A DNA stretch of 64,000 nt, taken from positions 1 through 64,000 of the forward strand of contig JASJFT010000155.1 of NCBI GenBank assembly GCA_030770425.1, given 5' to 3'. The position numbers and the translations under genes are program-made. Below are positions 23,501 through 35,053 of this stretch, in pieces; position 1 is the first letter of the stretch; every line of letters starts with the position of its first letter. The notes under the pieces are model-generated. The model made no database searches and was not told the origin of the DNA. It saw only the letters and a program-made list of their open reading frames with translations. The stretch comes from Darksidea phi. Lineage: Eukaryota > Ascomycota > Dothideomycetes > Pleosporales > Lentitheciaceae.

Positions 23501-25609
23501 AGAGCGTTTCGGCTCTCTATAACATACTCTTGCAGGCTCTGTAGGGCTGGCTGGATCTGTTGCTCAAGATCTGAGCGCCTCTTCTTCTCTTCCTCGTACA
23601 GAATATTCTGTCTGCAGATCTGCTCGGTGAGGTCCGCGTTCTTTGATTCGGAGATGACTAGATGAGCATAGCAATCATCGACAACTGACTTCATGTTCCG
23701 CCGACTTCTGTCCAAGGTGTCAAGCGTAGCTATGAACTCCTGTACTAACGAGGACTTCTCGGCTTCAATTTCGGTAATCTTCTCCTGCAAGGCATGATTG
23801 CAGGACTTTTGATGGGCGTTGACTTGCCCGTTCAGCCGGTTATAATCATGCTCCATACCCTTCACATACTTCTCCAGCCTTGCGCTCTTCTCTAGTAGCC
23901 GCCGGACATCGTCCTGAAGCCTACTGTTTTCTACCTTGTGACTTTGGATCACGTTGTCCTGATATCCAATCGTTACTTGAAGTGAAGCAATTGCAGTCTC
24001 ATTCGCCTTCGTGCCAGCGTCCACGATATTGTGGGCTTTGGTTTCTGATGCACCTAGGGTCAGGGCAATCATCCTCAAGAAGGCTTCGCTCTCAGTTGAA
24101 AGCTTAGGAAAGCTATCAAAACCGGGCTTTGGGGTAGGAAGACGCGGAGGGCCTCCTGCGCGCGGCTTCTTACGCGACTTGTCGATGCGACCAACGCCGT
24201 GTGAGCTGGTTTGATGAAGCACTTCATCAAATTCTTCACGGAGAAATCCGCCACTGGGGCCGCCCTCGCGGCGAGGGAGCTGTTCTTTCCGGTGAAGGGT
24301 TTGAGAGACGGTCTGGGGAGCAAAAGGCGAGTGCTGCGGATGGTCGACTTGTAACTCATCAGCCACAGCTCCATCCTCAAGGCCATGGACAACAGGATCG
24401 ACTGTCTTTATCGGGTAGTGCGATGGTGCTGCAGTCGGTACAACCTCCTGCTCTTGGGCTGCGAGCTCCCTGTTGTCGGGCTGGCCTTGATTATAGTGGA
24501 CGGTGTCGTCTACTTGACCGCTTTCAAATGGCTGGGAACGAGCTAAGTCATTGGCGTGGCCGCTCTCGACCTGCTCGGGGTGTGCGAGCTCATCCGGCGT
24601 GGTTGGCAAAGCAGCATAGTCAAGTTGCTCATTGCCTTGTTGTCCCGCAAAAGCTTTACTTTCTTCCTCGTATTTGGCCTTTGGGGGCCAAGGTGCTTTG
24701 CGATAGTGTCCAGGATTGACCTTTCGGCCTTTCCTCCCCTTTCTACCAGGCGGCCCTTTCGGGGCTGGAGGGAACGTCGGCTGTGCATAGGGATGCGGTG
24801 CATTGATCGGCCGCACCAGAGGAGCTTGGATACGACCGTCTCTAGTCCTTGGTGAGCCTTCCAACCCAATGTTAGAAAGTTTGAGGTACTTACCCAGCAA
24901 CAGTCTGTAAACCCTCGGCGACCGGAGAAGAAGCGATGTTCAAGACGTCGTTCACAAACTCCAACTCAGGGGGGGTCGGAGTTGGGGGCTCTTGGTGTTC
25001 CTGCAATGATGACTCTACATGGTAAACACCAGGAAGAACTTGTTGTTTCTCCTCTGTAACGTCGCCTGCACAACCGAGATTAGCGGGATGGGTGCGTACA
25101 GCTTTATGGAGACACTTGCCGTTCGCTGGGGCCACTGCGACGACTTCCGGGGCAGTGGCGACTTCAATGTATGTTTCTTGGACTGGCGCTGCTTCGTCCT
25201 TATGAGCCAGAGTCGAGGGTATCTTTCGGGCCGGCTCGAAAGAGAAGGGTTCCGGCGAGGCTCCGTTCCTACTCGGCCTCGAAAGAAATTGGATATTGAG
25301 CGAATTGGCCGGTGCTTCGCTAGTCCAGGAGATTTGGGTACGTGAGAGCAAAGCACGACTGTTCGGGCTCATCGGATGGTCCGATTTGCCTTGATGAGGT
25401 CGTAGCCCATCGTTGATGTTGTCTACATCGTCCTCCAAATTGTCGAGCTGTGTCTCTGGGGTCACGGCATCACTGTCTGGCACCTCAATCCTGCCCCCAT
25501 TATCGGCGCGTTCGTCTTCCACCGAACCAACGAGTACCTCATTGCGGAGACGTGATGGATGGTGCGGTCTCGTTGGTGGCTTCCCTTTCAAGCCCGCCCA
25601 CTCTGACAT
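20564..25609 (-). CDS. large nuclear coiled-coil protein, 1600 aa, six exons
   Basis: The minus-strand exons are 25609-24894, 24847-23327, 23279-22802, 22757-22662, 22612-20707 and 20649-20564. They sum to 4803 bases (1600 codons plus stop) and every junction keeps frame. Introns are 44-57 nt. The fourth uses a GC donor (AG/GCAAGT) with a good GCTAATG branch and CCCACAG acceptor. Residues 1-500 are acidic and disordered, with proline-rich and PGRKGRKGRK-type basic patches. Residues about 506-1183 form long heptad coiled coils. The tail is basic and disordered, with NLS-like RKRKSPE and SSKRIRSP. I recognise no catalytic domain or family. The layout suggests a nuclear scaffold or chromosome-structure protein, but this is inference from shape only. 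The start at 25609 is the first ATG in a frame that opens cleanly. Confidence 0.85.
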
Positions 25610-27049
25610 GACGTCTGCTGGGACGCGTGCACCGGCTGTTCTAGAAGGCGTGACAGAAGGGATCTAGGGGAGAACGAAAGTGCTGTGAAAGAGATGAGAA
25701 GGTGGATTGGGGGTGCTGAGGTGGGGATAAGGGGAGGGATGAGGGACGAGAAGAGGGGTGGCAAACACTTGCGCTTTCCGCCATCAGAAAAGGAAGGCGC
25801 GATGCCCTCACCACCGTGACTGAAGTTGATAGCGGATGGGTTACTATGGTCGCATGATTACAGGGAGACAGCCCGAAGTAAAGACTAGGCAGGATGAGCG
25901 TAGCGATAATGGAACACTTCGCATCTGAACTCAAGTTGAGGGTTTACTTTGAATGTGTTTTCGCCTGACTTCCGAGCTAGCGGGTTCCTCGGAGCAAGCT
26001 CTCTGATGGCGCTTTGCGCATGCAATACCTATACGTCAGTTCCGTCATGTTTTAGCAATCCTTCCAATCCTTTCATAGCAACACCACTGCACCACCCAGC
26101 TGTCTCAACAGGTAGGACTTTATCTGCTCGTTATATATTTCCTTCTGATAAAAATGTGTATCCGGCGTGATCGTGGAGTAAGTGGCTTAGGTCCGTTCAG
26201 GTGATCGGAAACTTTTGCGTTTTTGCCCAAAGGTACTTAGTTCAAATCCGCTTATCTTCTCTGCTGCTTTTTGAAAAAAGAGTGTCTTTTTATGGAAGTC
26301 GATAATACCGTCTCAAACAGTACCAGAAAGGGCATGGGGTTTGGATGCTGTTTATTTTTGAAGCTGCTAAGCTCACCACCGTGCCGCACCAAGTGTTGGT
26401 TGTCCCCAGTCACGGGTGCTCCCGCCAGCAAACACTGGAGCCGGCTGCAAATACATTCGGGAGCATGCGAAGCCGAAGTCGATCCACTGGTCTCGACCTA
26501 TCATGCCAGCAAGCTTTCTCACGCCGCCATGTGTCTCCAAGGCCACGCCTCTCGTCGAGTCGACGTCTAAATGCTCGGCTCTGCCCCTGTCGCCCAAAAT
26601 ATGCAACACACGGACCGGCTCAGCGCTTACAAGAAATCTCCGACGAATCAGCATCCCCAGCGCACCCCTGTTCGCTGCACTGTGACTTCGCTCGCCACGC
26701 CCCGCAACACCATACGCGCCGGCAACATCTCACATCTCACCAATCCCAACGTAGAACGGCCATAAGCCCGCCATACCCTGAGCCAAATCTCCCAAATTAA
26801 GATGTGCGGGTATCGGCAACCAACCCCGTCTGTCACACTCAGGCCACGGCTAACCGCCCACGTCGCGGGGTCGTTGAGTCGGTAGCGTAAATATAGAGGT
26901 GAGGCCTCGCTGATGTGCTTCCAGTCTGACCACCTTTCCGTACGATACGGGTTGCGCTCTTCACGATCCTATAACACGCGGTTGTGGTGCGCTCTCGTAC
27001 CACCCGACTTCAATCTAAATCCCTACACTGCATCATAGCCTCGATCAAC
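25610..27049. other. intergenic region between divergent genes
   Basis: This 1.4-kb gap separates the start of the coiled-coil gene (minus) from the small membrane protein (plus) and must hold both promoters. Frames at 26345-26800 overlap on both strands without family signal. CT- and CA-rich leader-like sequence precedes 27050. Confidence 0.4.
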
Positions 27050-27683
27050 ATGGGAAGCTCTCTTCTCTCGCATTGGCTGTTGCCTCTCCTCTTCCTTGCA
27101 CAGCAAGCTGTCGCTCAAGCGGCGACGACTACAGATTCATCGACGGCCCCGCAGAAGTCAGCGAATACGGGCTACAACGGCGGCGAAGACAATCCTCAGG
27201 ACCCCAGCGATGCGGGAGCAGAAGGTACTTCCAAGGGAGCTTTCAACCTCTCCAAAGGTGGTCTCGCAGCCATCATCGTCGTCGCTGTTCTCGTAGGCGT
27301 CGTTGGAAGTAAGCATCAATCAAACAGTCGCAGCTTGCCTGAATTGCCTGCTAACAATATATCTAGTCGGCTCAGCAGTTCTCTTCTGGCTCGCAAAGAA
27401 GCGTCAATGGGACGTTCGTCAATCCATCCGCCGCGCCTCCCGCCGTCTCACAGGCCGCTCGACCGTAGATGTCTCCTCCAAGCGCCAGAATCGACGAACC
27501 GGTGTACGACTCAATTCTCCTCCACGACCAAAGCGCAAGCCGGACCAAGAGGGGGACATTGAGAAGGGCACATCTCTCGGTGGTGGGCAAGCGACGACGA
27601 AGACGACTATCACTAGCACGTTTGATGTCGACACGCCAACGCCGACGGGCTGGAAGGCCTCGATGCTAGGAGGGAAGAAATGA
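27050..27683 (+). CDS. secreted-then-anchored single-span membrane protein, 191 aa
   Basis: Two exons, 27050-27308 and 27367-27683, flank a 58-nt intron (GTAAGC, branch CTAAC, ATCTAG). Together they are 576 bases, 191 codons plus stop. The protein starts with a signal peptide (MGSSLLSHWLLPLLFLAQQA), then a short Thr/Ser/Gly-rich outer segment. One membrane helix at about residues 70-92 (GGLAAIIVVAVLVGVVG, then SAVLFWLA) is followed by a basic stop-transfer KKRQW. The cytosolic tail is arginine-rich and disordered. This plan resembles Wsc/Mid2-like fungal wall-stress sensors, but the outer region is too short and lacks a WSC cysteine domain, so I give no family name. The longer frame starting at 26984 has no supporting feature. 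Confidence 0.75.
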
Positions 27684-29055
27684 GAAGGCTTGATCGATGT
27701 GGCCGGCAATTTTTCTCGAAGGAGTACTGAGTCTGCTCCCAGACCGAACCAGGTCTTCGCCGATAGTGCGGAGTCGAACAAAACCCCCGCGCCCGGCCCC
27801 TTTTGAGAAGGGCTCAACAATCTCACTACTCCTTTACAGCCACTAGGAAGCTTCCTGGTTGCCGCATTACAAAAAGCTCGGAGCCTGTCAATGTTCTCCG
27901 TCTTTCCGGTATTCTTGTTTATACTCACTAGAACTCATGATATCCACATTCCACCTCTACGAATAAAGGGCAGCAGCAGGATGCTGAGGGAGTTCGGGCT
28001 AGCTTGTAATTTCTTAGATACTGCAGCTGTGGTTGACAGCTTGCACAACAATATTATATTTCATCGCATTCTCATTTACCATGCTTGTTTGTTACCCCTC
28101 GATCATGTCCCAGTCAAGCCCCTCAGCCCGACTCCCCAAGAACAAGTACTAGACCACCATACCCAATCTTTCACCTCAAACTTTCGCACGCCAAATCCAC
28201 CAACATGCCCTACCAACACACAACCGACAATTCGAAACTAGCACAGCCTATGCAAGCCACAGCGCCAAACATCGGTACCCGCCAAGGCAGATCCGAAAAT
28301 CTGCCTTCACAGGGCTAACCGCCCTGTTGGTTTCAGGGCTGAATGCCACGCCGCGCCCCTACATGGGCGGGACGAGCCGTGATGGCGTGGCGCGTGAGTG
28401 TTGGGTTGGTGACACGGCGGTACGGCACGCTCGCTGGGTGATGTCCCGGCTTCTTGGGAGACGACGGTCGATGATTGCTGGGGGGTGTAATCATCCTCGA
28501 GTTGGCATGGAGTGTGTCGACGGTGAGCATGTTGCTATGCCCTCATCGATCCCCCATGAGCACTGCATTGGACAGTACCTTTGTAGAGCGATGTTGCTAA
28601 CCCACACTAGGCACCAAGGCCGACCGGTGCAGCTTATTCTGCGTCAATGAAAGGTACCACAAGCCCTTTTGTCTCTTCAAGTTGAAATAGTCCAAGACGT
28701 ACGCGCCATTCCGGCTCGTTGAAAGTGAGATGCGTACCACTTCTTTCACCTTATCTCTTAGCAACCACAACAATACCTTGACAACAGTATCAGTCATATC
28801 ATTTACTAGGCAACATTGTGCAATCTTGTCCTTCGTGTTGTGTATTCGCACCCACAATGCATCGGCTCTCGTTCGTACCAGCACATAAGGAGAAGTTCAT
28901 CAATGGTAAATTTCCTACCACATACTCCCTCCCACAACGCCTCAACGACTTGCCATCCAACCTAGTTTGCACACAAACTCCACAGCAGCAGCGCAAGCCG
29001 CCCATCAGACAACTCCTATAACAACCAACACCTCAACATAAACACCACCACCAAC
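27684..29055. other. intergenic region
   Basis: The first part is 3' flank. A 37-codon frame starts at an ATG near 28204 (MPYQHTTDN), but nothing else supports it. Sequence before 29056 is CA-rich and leader-like. Confidence 0.35.
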
Positions 29056-29496
29056 ATGACGCCCACGGTACCATCACCTCGTTCGGCCGAAACAAACTCC
29101 GGCCTACCCAACCTCACCGAGTCCGACCGCCAGGCCCTTATTTCTGCCGACCACCGGCGCTTTAACCCACCCTGGATGTATTTCTTATGCGGTCTATGGT
29201 TCTTGCTTGCTTTCTACTTCGCCATTTCGAAAATGCTGCCTCCGCACCGCCGCCTCTCGCACTACCTGCGCGTTCCGGACAGAATGTTTCGATGGATGCC
29301 TGGCAAGGAGAAGTTCGACCTGGAGTGGGAGGTCAAGGAGAATATTCGGAATGGAGAGGAGCAACAAAGGAAGAGAGTGTTTGCTGAAGAGGCTACTGCT
29401 TTCCCTCCGCCTTTGAAGCTTGCGGATAAGGGCAAGGGAAGGGCGCAAGTGGAGGAGATTGAGCTGAGGATGTTTTCGCCTAGGAAGAGGAGTTGA
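29056..29496 (+). CDS. single-span membrane protein of unknown function, 146 aa
   Basis: A single exon with ATG in good context (CCAACATGAC). The N-terminal 35 residues are polar and serine/proline-rich. One strong membrane helix spans about residues 39-58 (WMYFLCGLWFLLAFYFAI). A conserved-looking juxtamembrane segment follows (MLPPHRRLSHYLRVPDRMF), and the tail is charged and helical. No signal peptide precedes the helix, so it is probably a signal-anchor protein. I do not recognise the family; short proteins of this plan occur in ascomycete mitochondria and ER. Frames on the minus strand here are shadows. Confidence 0.65.
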   Translation: MTPTVPSPRSAETNSGLPNLTESDRQALISADHRRFNPPWMYFLCGLWFLLAFYFAISKMLPPHRRLSHYLRVPDRMFRWMPGKEKFDLEWEVKENIRNGEEQQRKRVFAEEATAFPPPLKLADKGKGRAQVEEIELRMFSPRKRS

Positions 29497-29824
29497 GGAG
29501 TTGGTTGAAACAAGGTCAACAGGATCCCCCTTTGCTTGTACAGAGAGCATCAGGGGCATATGTAGTCAACCGATAAGAACCCATTAGTACGTTGTACAAT
29601 GTGTTTTCGAATAAGAACAATGAAATCATAATGTTAAAACGAACCTGCAGGGTCTAGTTTATTAATATGAGAAAGTGGGGTGGTTTAAGGACTAGTCGAT
29701 GATGTAACAAACGTGATGTCGTTTCCACACGCGCCATATGCACGGGCCATGTCGCGTCGTCCCTATAGTATGAAGAGTACCAGAACGTCTCCGTCTCGAT
29801 AACCCCCGGCCCGAAACCTCAAGC
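29497..29824. other. short intergenic gap
   Basis: The gap holds the 3' end of the membrane-protein gene, with AT-rich sequence at 29590-29660 typical of poly(A) regions, and the promoter of the NSE2 gene. Nothing else is visible. Confidence 0.4.
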
Positions 29825-31256
29825 ATGGCTTCTCGCAATCTTGTATCAGCAAGACCGACCACCAGCCGCTCGTCCATTGCGCCGACGCCTGCGCGACGCC
29901 CCGCCGCACCATCCGACGAGCTTCCTCCCTACAAAAAGCCCTCCCATCCGCTGAACCAACGCGCTCAAGACCAGCTTCGCGCTCTCAATGGCCGCTCGAT
30001 TGCCTATCTCAAAGACAACAATAAGAAAGGTGGCGATCTTATTACCAATGCCGCTGGTCTCATCAATGACAAGCTGCGCGAGCGCGAGGAGTCAATGGAG
30101 AGGAAGCGAAAGAGGTGGGAGAAGGGGATCAATACTGAAGATCAGGAGGAAGAAGAGCAGAAACTAGCAAAGTTGCAGGAGCAAGTTGAAGGGGCGACGA
30201 AGCAGCTCGAAGAGAGCATGCGCGCCGTCATTGATGGTGGTGAAGCCGCACAGCGGATCGAACTGTCGCTGGTGTGGCTACGGGAGAATGCCCCCGGACA
30301 ACTAGAGCGCGAGTACGAGACACAGACGAGCCAGCAACAGACTCAGCGGCGATCCCAACAACAATCGCAATCACAGCGACGGCGGCGCACACAAGACTCG
30401 GAAGGAGATGAGGACATGGACGAAGAAAACGAGGAGCCCGAAGGTCCTACACCCGGTCCCACGCCTCTCGATGGCTCACGCCCAGTCCTCACCGGCATCA
30501 GCGAACTCTTCGCCGACCGCCAAACGCGCAAGAAGGACGAATATACATCCATCTCGCTCGGCGGTCGCTATTCCAAAAACAATGCCTACATTGGCTTCAA
30601 GAGCATGGTGCACGATGCGAAATATCAGGATACTCGTCCGCTGCCTCACCCAGATACTTGGTTTACAGAGAGCGGTTCGCCTGCGCCCGGCATCACGCAG
30701 CTTGGTAACGACGATGATGACGATATTGTTATGGATCGCGAGACAATCAGTACTAGGTGTCCGTTGACGTTCCAGAAGTTTAGAGAGCCCTGGAGCAGTA
30801 CGAAGTGCCCCCATACGTTTGAGAAGACTGCTATTCTAGGTATGATAAGGGATAGTACTGTAAGAGTTGGAGGCGGAGCGGGACGAGGCGGTGAGAAAGC
30901 AGTGCAATGCCCAATGAGTGGATGTAGCCAGGTAAGCATTGTCTTTCTCGTGGAACTCGGGATAGACTGTGCTAACAATCTCCTAGCTCTTGTCAGCGTC
31001 CGACCTCCGCTACGACCCGATCGTTGTTCGCAAAATCAGACGCATACTAGCTCAAGAAGCGCAAGTTGCCGAGGAAAGTGATATGGAAGAGGAGATGCAG
31101 CTTCAGCGCTCACAGAAGGTCCGTAATGGGAATGTGAAGGCTGAGCCACCGTCTTCAAGGCTACAGGTCCCGGCTGCACAAGAAGCGCCGAGGAGTTCCA
31201 TCATTACGGACTTGGGTTCGCGGAGTGAAGATGATGACGATGAAGAGGAGGTGTAG
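29825..31256 (+). CDS. NSE2: E3 SUMO-protein ligase NSE2/MMS21 of the SMC5/6 complex, 458 aa
   Basis: Exons 29825-30931 and 30987-31256 flank a 55-nt intron (GTAAGC, GCTAAC, CCTAG), giving 458 codons plus stop. The N-terminal half is helical (about residues 40-150, including RAQDQLRALNGRSIAYLKD), as expected for the arm that binds SMC5. A glutamine/arginine-rich and acidic linker follows (about residues 160-210). The C-terminal half has an SP-RING: C312 (TRCPLT), C328 and H330 (KCPHTF), C362 and C367 (CPMSGC), then LRYDPIVVRKIRRI. The intron falls directly after the last cysteine block. NSE2 attaches SUMO to SMC5/6 and other proteins during DNA repair. The protein is longer than the yeast and human forms because of the linker and an acidic tail. 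It could in principle be another SP-RING (PIAS/Siz) protein, but SAP and PINIT domains are absent. Confidence 0.85.
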
Positions 31257-33072
31257 GGAATGCAAATCATGGCTATTCGGTATGGATATTATGAATGACG
31301 ATGCACATGTGCAGCAGTCTAACTGTACAATGATACCAGCGCTCCGTCTACAAGCAACAGGAATTCATCCTACCTTACCCTTACTCCCTCCCGTAGAGCC
31401 CAGCTTATCTGACACATGCAAGCCGGATATCCTACGGCTGTGTACCTGGCCTAATACCTCGCCTCAACCTCACAGCGTACAAACAGTACTTCTCGGCCGC
31501 GGACACCCACCGGAGCATCGACACGTACATGTACCTAGGACCAACATTGCACCACGGCAGTCTCACATGTCGCCCAGCTTCGCTTTGCGTGTGCGATAAA
31601 ATGCGCGTTATTTGTTGATGCTCAACAAATCAGGAGGTGGGGTGTAAGCAGGTCCTGTGCGCGTCAGCCAGGCACCAGGCGAGATTAGGCCCGGATGTGG
31701 CGCTCAGCATTATCGGTACGTCTCACATGTCGACGGTGATGTGAGACGAGAAGCCGGGAGTATCCTAGGTGAGGCTGGTATTGAGATGCGCTGTGGTGGG
31801 TAGCCGGATGTTGAGGTGAATATATGCGTTCGTCCGTCCGAGGTCGGTTTGGTTGAGACATGTCCGCTGCAGGCCCTTTCGCCCCTTCGTTTTCACGTGA
31901 AGTAAACTTCGGGCACTCGAAGGAAGCAGCAGATGGCAGACCCTTACAGCTTTCCTACCGTTGGTCACGCCGTAGAGTCTATAGATGGTGGAAGCGGTTG
32001 TGATGTTGCGCGGTCTCGAGTGTCGTATCGGCTACGTCATCGCTCTAGCTAGCATGCCCGGACCCGCAAGCAGTCTGAAAGACGGCGGGAATGATTAGCA
32101 CGGCTGAGACGCTGTGCCTGGCGATCCTTCACAATCTCCAGAATCACTTCGCAGCAGTCAGTTGCGGGCTGGGTTGAATTGCGCGTGATGGTTGAGAGCC
32201 GTCCTGGCGCCATCGACGACACGCGACAGCTCTCCCACTCCAGCGCATCGGACAGGATCAGCGGGCCGCCTCCAACCCTCCAAAACAGGCCGAGGGGCAA
32301 CACAATTCGACAATGATTGCAACTCTGCTGATTGGCCGGAGAGAGCTGGCGGCACGACGTCACACACACGGGAGCTGTTCCAAGCAGGGCCGTGACCTCG
32401 TTTGTGCGGGGTGCGGCCAACCGGAACGAGGGGAGACGACGAGGAGGGGTCCGCTCCAACGTCCCGTCTTCAGACCTCCGATCTTCTAGACACCTTCGCT
32501 GCGCTCTCTGTTTACTGCTTCGTTTTCGTACTGTACGCCACCGCCCTCCGTCCCGTTCCTGTTGGCGATTGCGCTGTGCGCTTTCGGCCAGGCGTGCTCC
32601 ACTCCGCAGTCTTGTTGGCATAGGCGGAATCGCTTGACGACCCACTCCACCCGTCCGGCAAGCTGCGAAGCTTGGCGCGGGCATCCGCTTTGCGCGCGAG
32701 GTGCGTCTCTTCCATTGTGAGCGAGTTCCAGCAATGTCCTTTCGATTTGAAGTCTTGCGGCTTTTCTCGGGACCAGCAATGGCCGGCTCGGAGCGACCGT
32801 CTACGAGAGCTGGGGGTCCTCTGGCCTGGCTTGTGCCCACCGCCTACTGTGCCATTACGGCCGCGGCTGTATGAGAAAAGAAGAGCTCGGGATACGTGCG
32901 CCAGCAAGGCGCAGCCTATGTCGTTGGAAACAGTGGGAGCGGTGCCGGCTTTTGATTCTTAGACCGAGCTTCATCCTCTTTTTGCCGTCTTTTTCTGTCT
33001 TCACCGATTCTCTTTGCTGTCACACTTCCCCTTCCATATCCACCATCATTCACAGAGAGGTGTCTAACAGCC
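31257..33072. other. intergenic region
   Basis: Overlapping frames on both strands at 32049-32962 arise from GC-rich, arginine-biased sequence; the longest (minus, 263 codons) starts at GTG and matches nothing. The last 150 bases before 33073 are a TC-rich leader typical of a well-expressed fungal gene. Confidence 0.4.
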
Positions 33073-34163
33073 ATGTCAACAATAGCACCCTACAACATGC
33101 CCGCCTCCCGCGCCATAGACTCCGCAAAGCAAACCTCGGAATCCGTCCTCACAGAAACATCCGCCGCCATGAAGAACGCCGCCGAAAACCCCAAAGCTGC
33201 CACAACTACCTTCCTCCATACGCCTTTCATGCAAGCAGCTCTTCCCTTCATTAATGGCGGTCTCGCGGGCATGACTGCCACCACCGTTATCCAGCCCGTC
33301 GATATGATCAAGGTACGGCTACAGTTAGCCGGTGAGGGTGTAAAGACAGGCCCGAAGCCAACGCCAATCACTGTCTTCAAAGACATCGTCGCCCGAGGGA
33401 AGGTTATGGATCTGTACACTGGATTGAGTGCTGGTTTGTTGAGACAAGCTGTGTATACGACTGCGCGCCTTGGTTTCTTCGACACCTTCATGAAAATGTT
33501 GACAAAATCCGCCGAAACCAAGGGCACAAAAATCGGTTTTAAGGAGCGGGCGGGTGCTGGTCTGGCCGCCGGTGGCCTTGCAGCCATGATTGGCAATCCC
33601 GCAGATCTAGCCCTCATCCGCATGCAATCCGACGGCCTCAAACCCGCCGCCCAGCGCGCAAACTACTCCTCCGTCATCGACGCCCTAACCAGAATCGCCA
33701 AAAACGAAGGCGTAACAAGGTTATGGGCAGGCAGCTATCCGACCGTTGTCCGCGCCATGGCGCTCAACTTTGGCCAACTCGCTTTCTTCTCCGAGGCCAA
33801 GAACCAGCTCAAGGGAACTTCACTCTCCTCTCGGACGCAGACATTGACTGCATCGGCCGTTGCGGGCTTCTTCGCCAGTTTCTTCTCACTACCGTTCGAC
33901 TTTGTGAAGACAAGATTGCAGAAGCAGACGAGGGCGCCCGATGGGACTTTGCCATACAAGGGCATGTTTGATTGTTTCAAAAAGGTTGCGAAGGAGGAGG
34001 GCATGTTGAGGTTTTACAGAGGGTTTAGCACGTACTATGTGCGGATTGCGCCGCATGCGTAAGTGACCCTACCCTCGAACGAAAACGAGGACCGAATGAC
34101 TGACTGTGGAATAGGATGGTGACGCTCATCGTTGCGGATTACCTCGGCTTCATTACCAAATAA
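33073..34163 (+). CDS. mitochondrial 2-oxoglutarate/malate-type carrier, 344 aa
   Basis: Exons 33073-34058 and 34115-34163 flank a 56-nt intron, giving 344 codons plus stop. The product is a six-helix mitochondrial carrier with three repeats, each opening with the signature: PVDMIKVRLQ at 75, PADLALIRMQ at 176 and PFDFVKTRLQ at 274. The second, with ALIRM in place of the acidic/basic pair, is diagnostic of the oxoglutarate/malate and dicarboxylate carrier branch (human SLC25A11). A long N-terminal extension of about 55 residues (alanine-rich) precedes helix 1. It would exchange 2-oxoglutarate or malate across the inner membrane, linking the TCA cycle and redox shuttles. The last exon supplies only MVTLIVADYLGFITK, the end of helix 6. 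A dicarboxylate (DIC-type) specificity cannot be excluded from sequence alone. Confidence 0.85.
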
Positions 34164-35053
34164 ACGAAGACCGACTCCAAGGAAAAGACTTGACGAAGAG
34201 GAGATACCGACGAACAGTAACAATCTTGAGATGTAGATGCGGAACATTTATACCCTAACCGGGCATACTTATCCAATGATAGTTTTTCGCGGCGTTCTTT
34301 GGCGCAAGTGAGGCATGGCATACGGAATAGCGATTTCTTTCAAGTGGGTTATGGCTGTGGGGCATGCAGCTGCGCTTCTGTAGCGCGTGTTTATAGGAAT
34401 GAAGAATGAAATGCTCCATGTTCCACCCTCGAGGTATCTTAAGAGAATGTGACAAAATGTGGCACGGGTGAAAAACTTGGTGATTCCAGGCGTCCTTCGT
34501 GTGGCACTATCGTGTGGCACTATCGACGAAAAGGTTTAGTGTACATCCTCTCAACACGGCGACGACTTTCAAGTTTCTTAAACTTTCTTTATGCCTTTCT
34601 ACTTACACTTGCCCCTGTTAGCAGTCAGTTACAATACCGATCCTTGGTTACTTCAAACCTCACTTCGGTTCATATCTTGTGTGCAGGAGGGATGGCGGTA
34701 GTGGTAGCTATATATCCAGGGAGGAAATAGATGCGTGTACGAGACTTGGCCTCGATTATCGGCAACGGTTTTTTTAACTCTGGAGTAATTTGAATATTTC
34801 TGTTGCTTCCAAAGTGTGTAGAGTGGGATGTCGACTGCTTCTGCATTCTCGAATCTGATTCCTAGGTGCAAGCACGCGGTCTTCATACGCAGCCGGAGAA
34901 ATATGTCTGGAGACGATCGGCATCGTAAAGTCATTTGGGATATGGTACCTCTAGTCTCAAACTCAGACGACGGCGTCTTATGTTACTCATAATCCCGCTC
35001 TTCCTCCCTAGTTGCCAACACCCACCGCTAACTCTTTCTACGCCTACCTGACC
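34164..35053. other. intergenic region between convergent genes
   Basis: The region holds the 3' ends of the carrier gene and of the minus-strand STAND-N gene. The only structured element is the dispersed repeat at 34617-34722, listed separately. Confidence 0.45.
34617..34722 (+). repeat. dispersed repeat, copy 1
   Basis: It aligns along its length with 41479-41585: both begin GTTAG(C/T)AGTCAGTT, share ACTTCAAAC, GTTCATATC and CAGGAGGGAT, and end TAGCTATATATC(C/T)AGG. Most differences are C/T or G/A changes. On the minus strand it reads as a decayed frame with IATT and FEVT blocks, suggesting an old mobile element. Confidence 0.65.

Noticed and set aside
24201..24719. 172-codon plus frame opposite the coiled-coil gene
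   Set aside because: It is antisense to a well-supported exon of the 1600-aa protein.
26200..26270. GTTCAAATCC-like tRNA T-arm
   Set aside because: No acceptor stem or anticodon arm could be folded around it; I find no supported tRNA gene in the window.
32049..32840. 263-codon minus-strand open frame
   Set aside because: It starts at GTG, is rich in Arg/Ser from GC-rich sequence, overlaps equally open plus frames, and matches no family.
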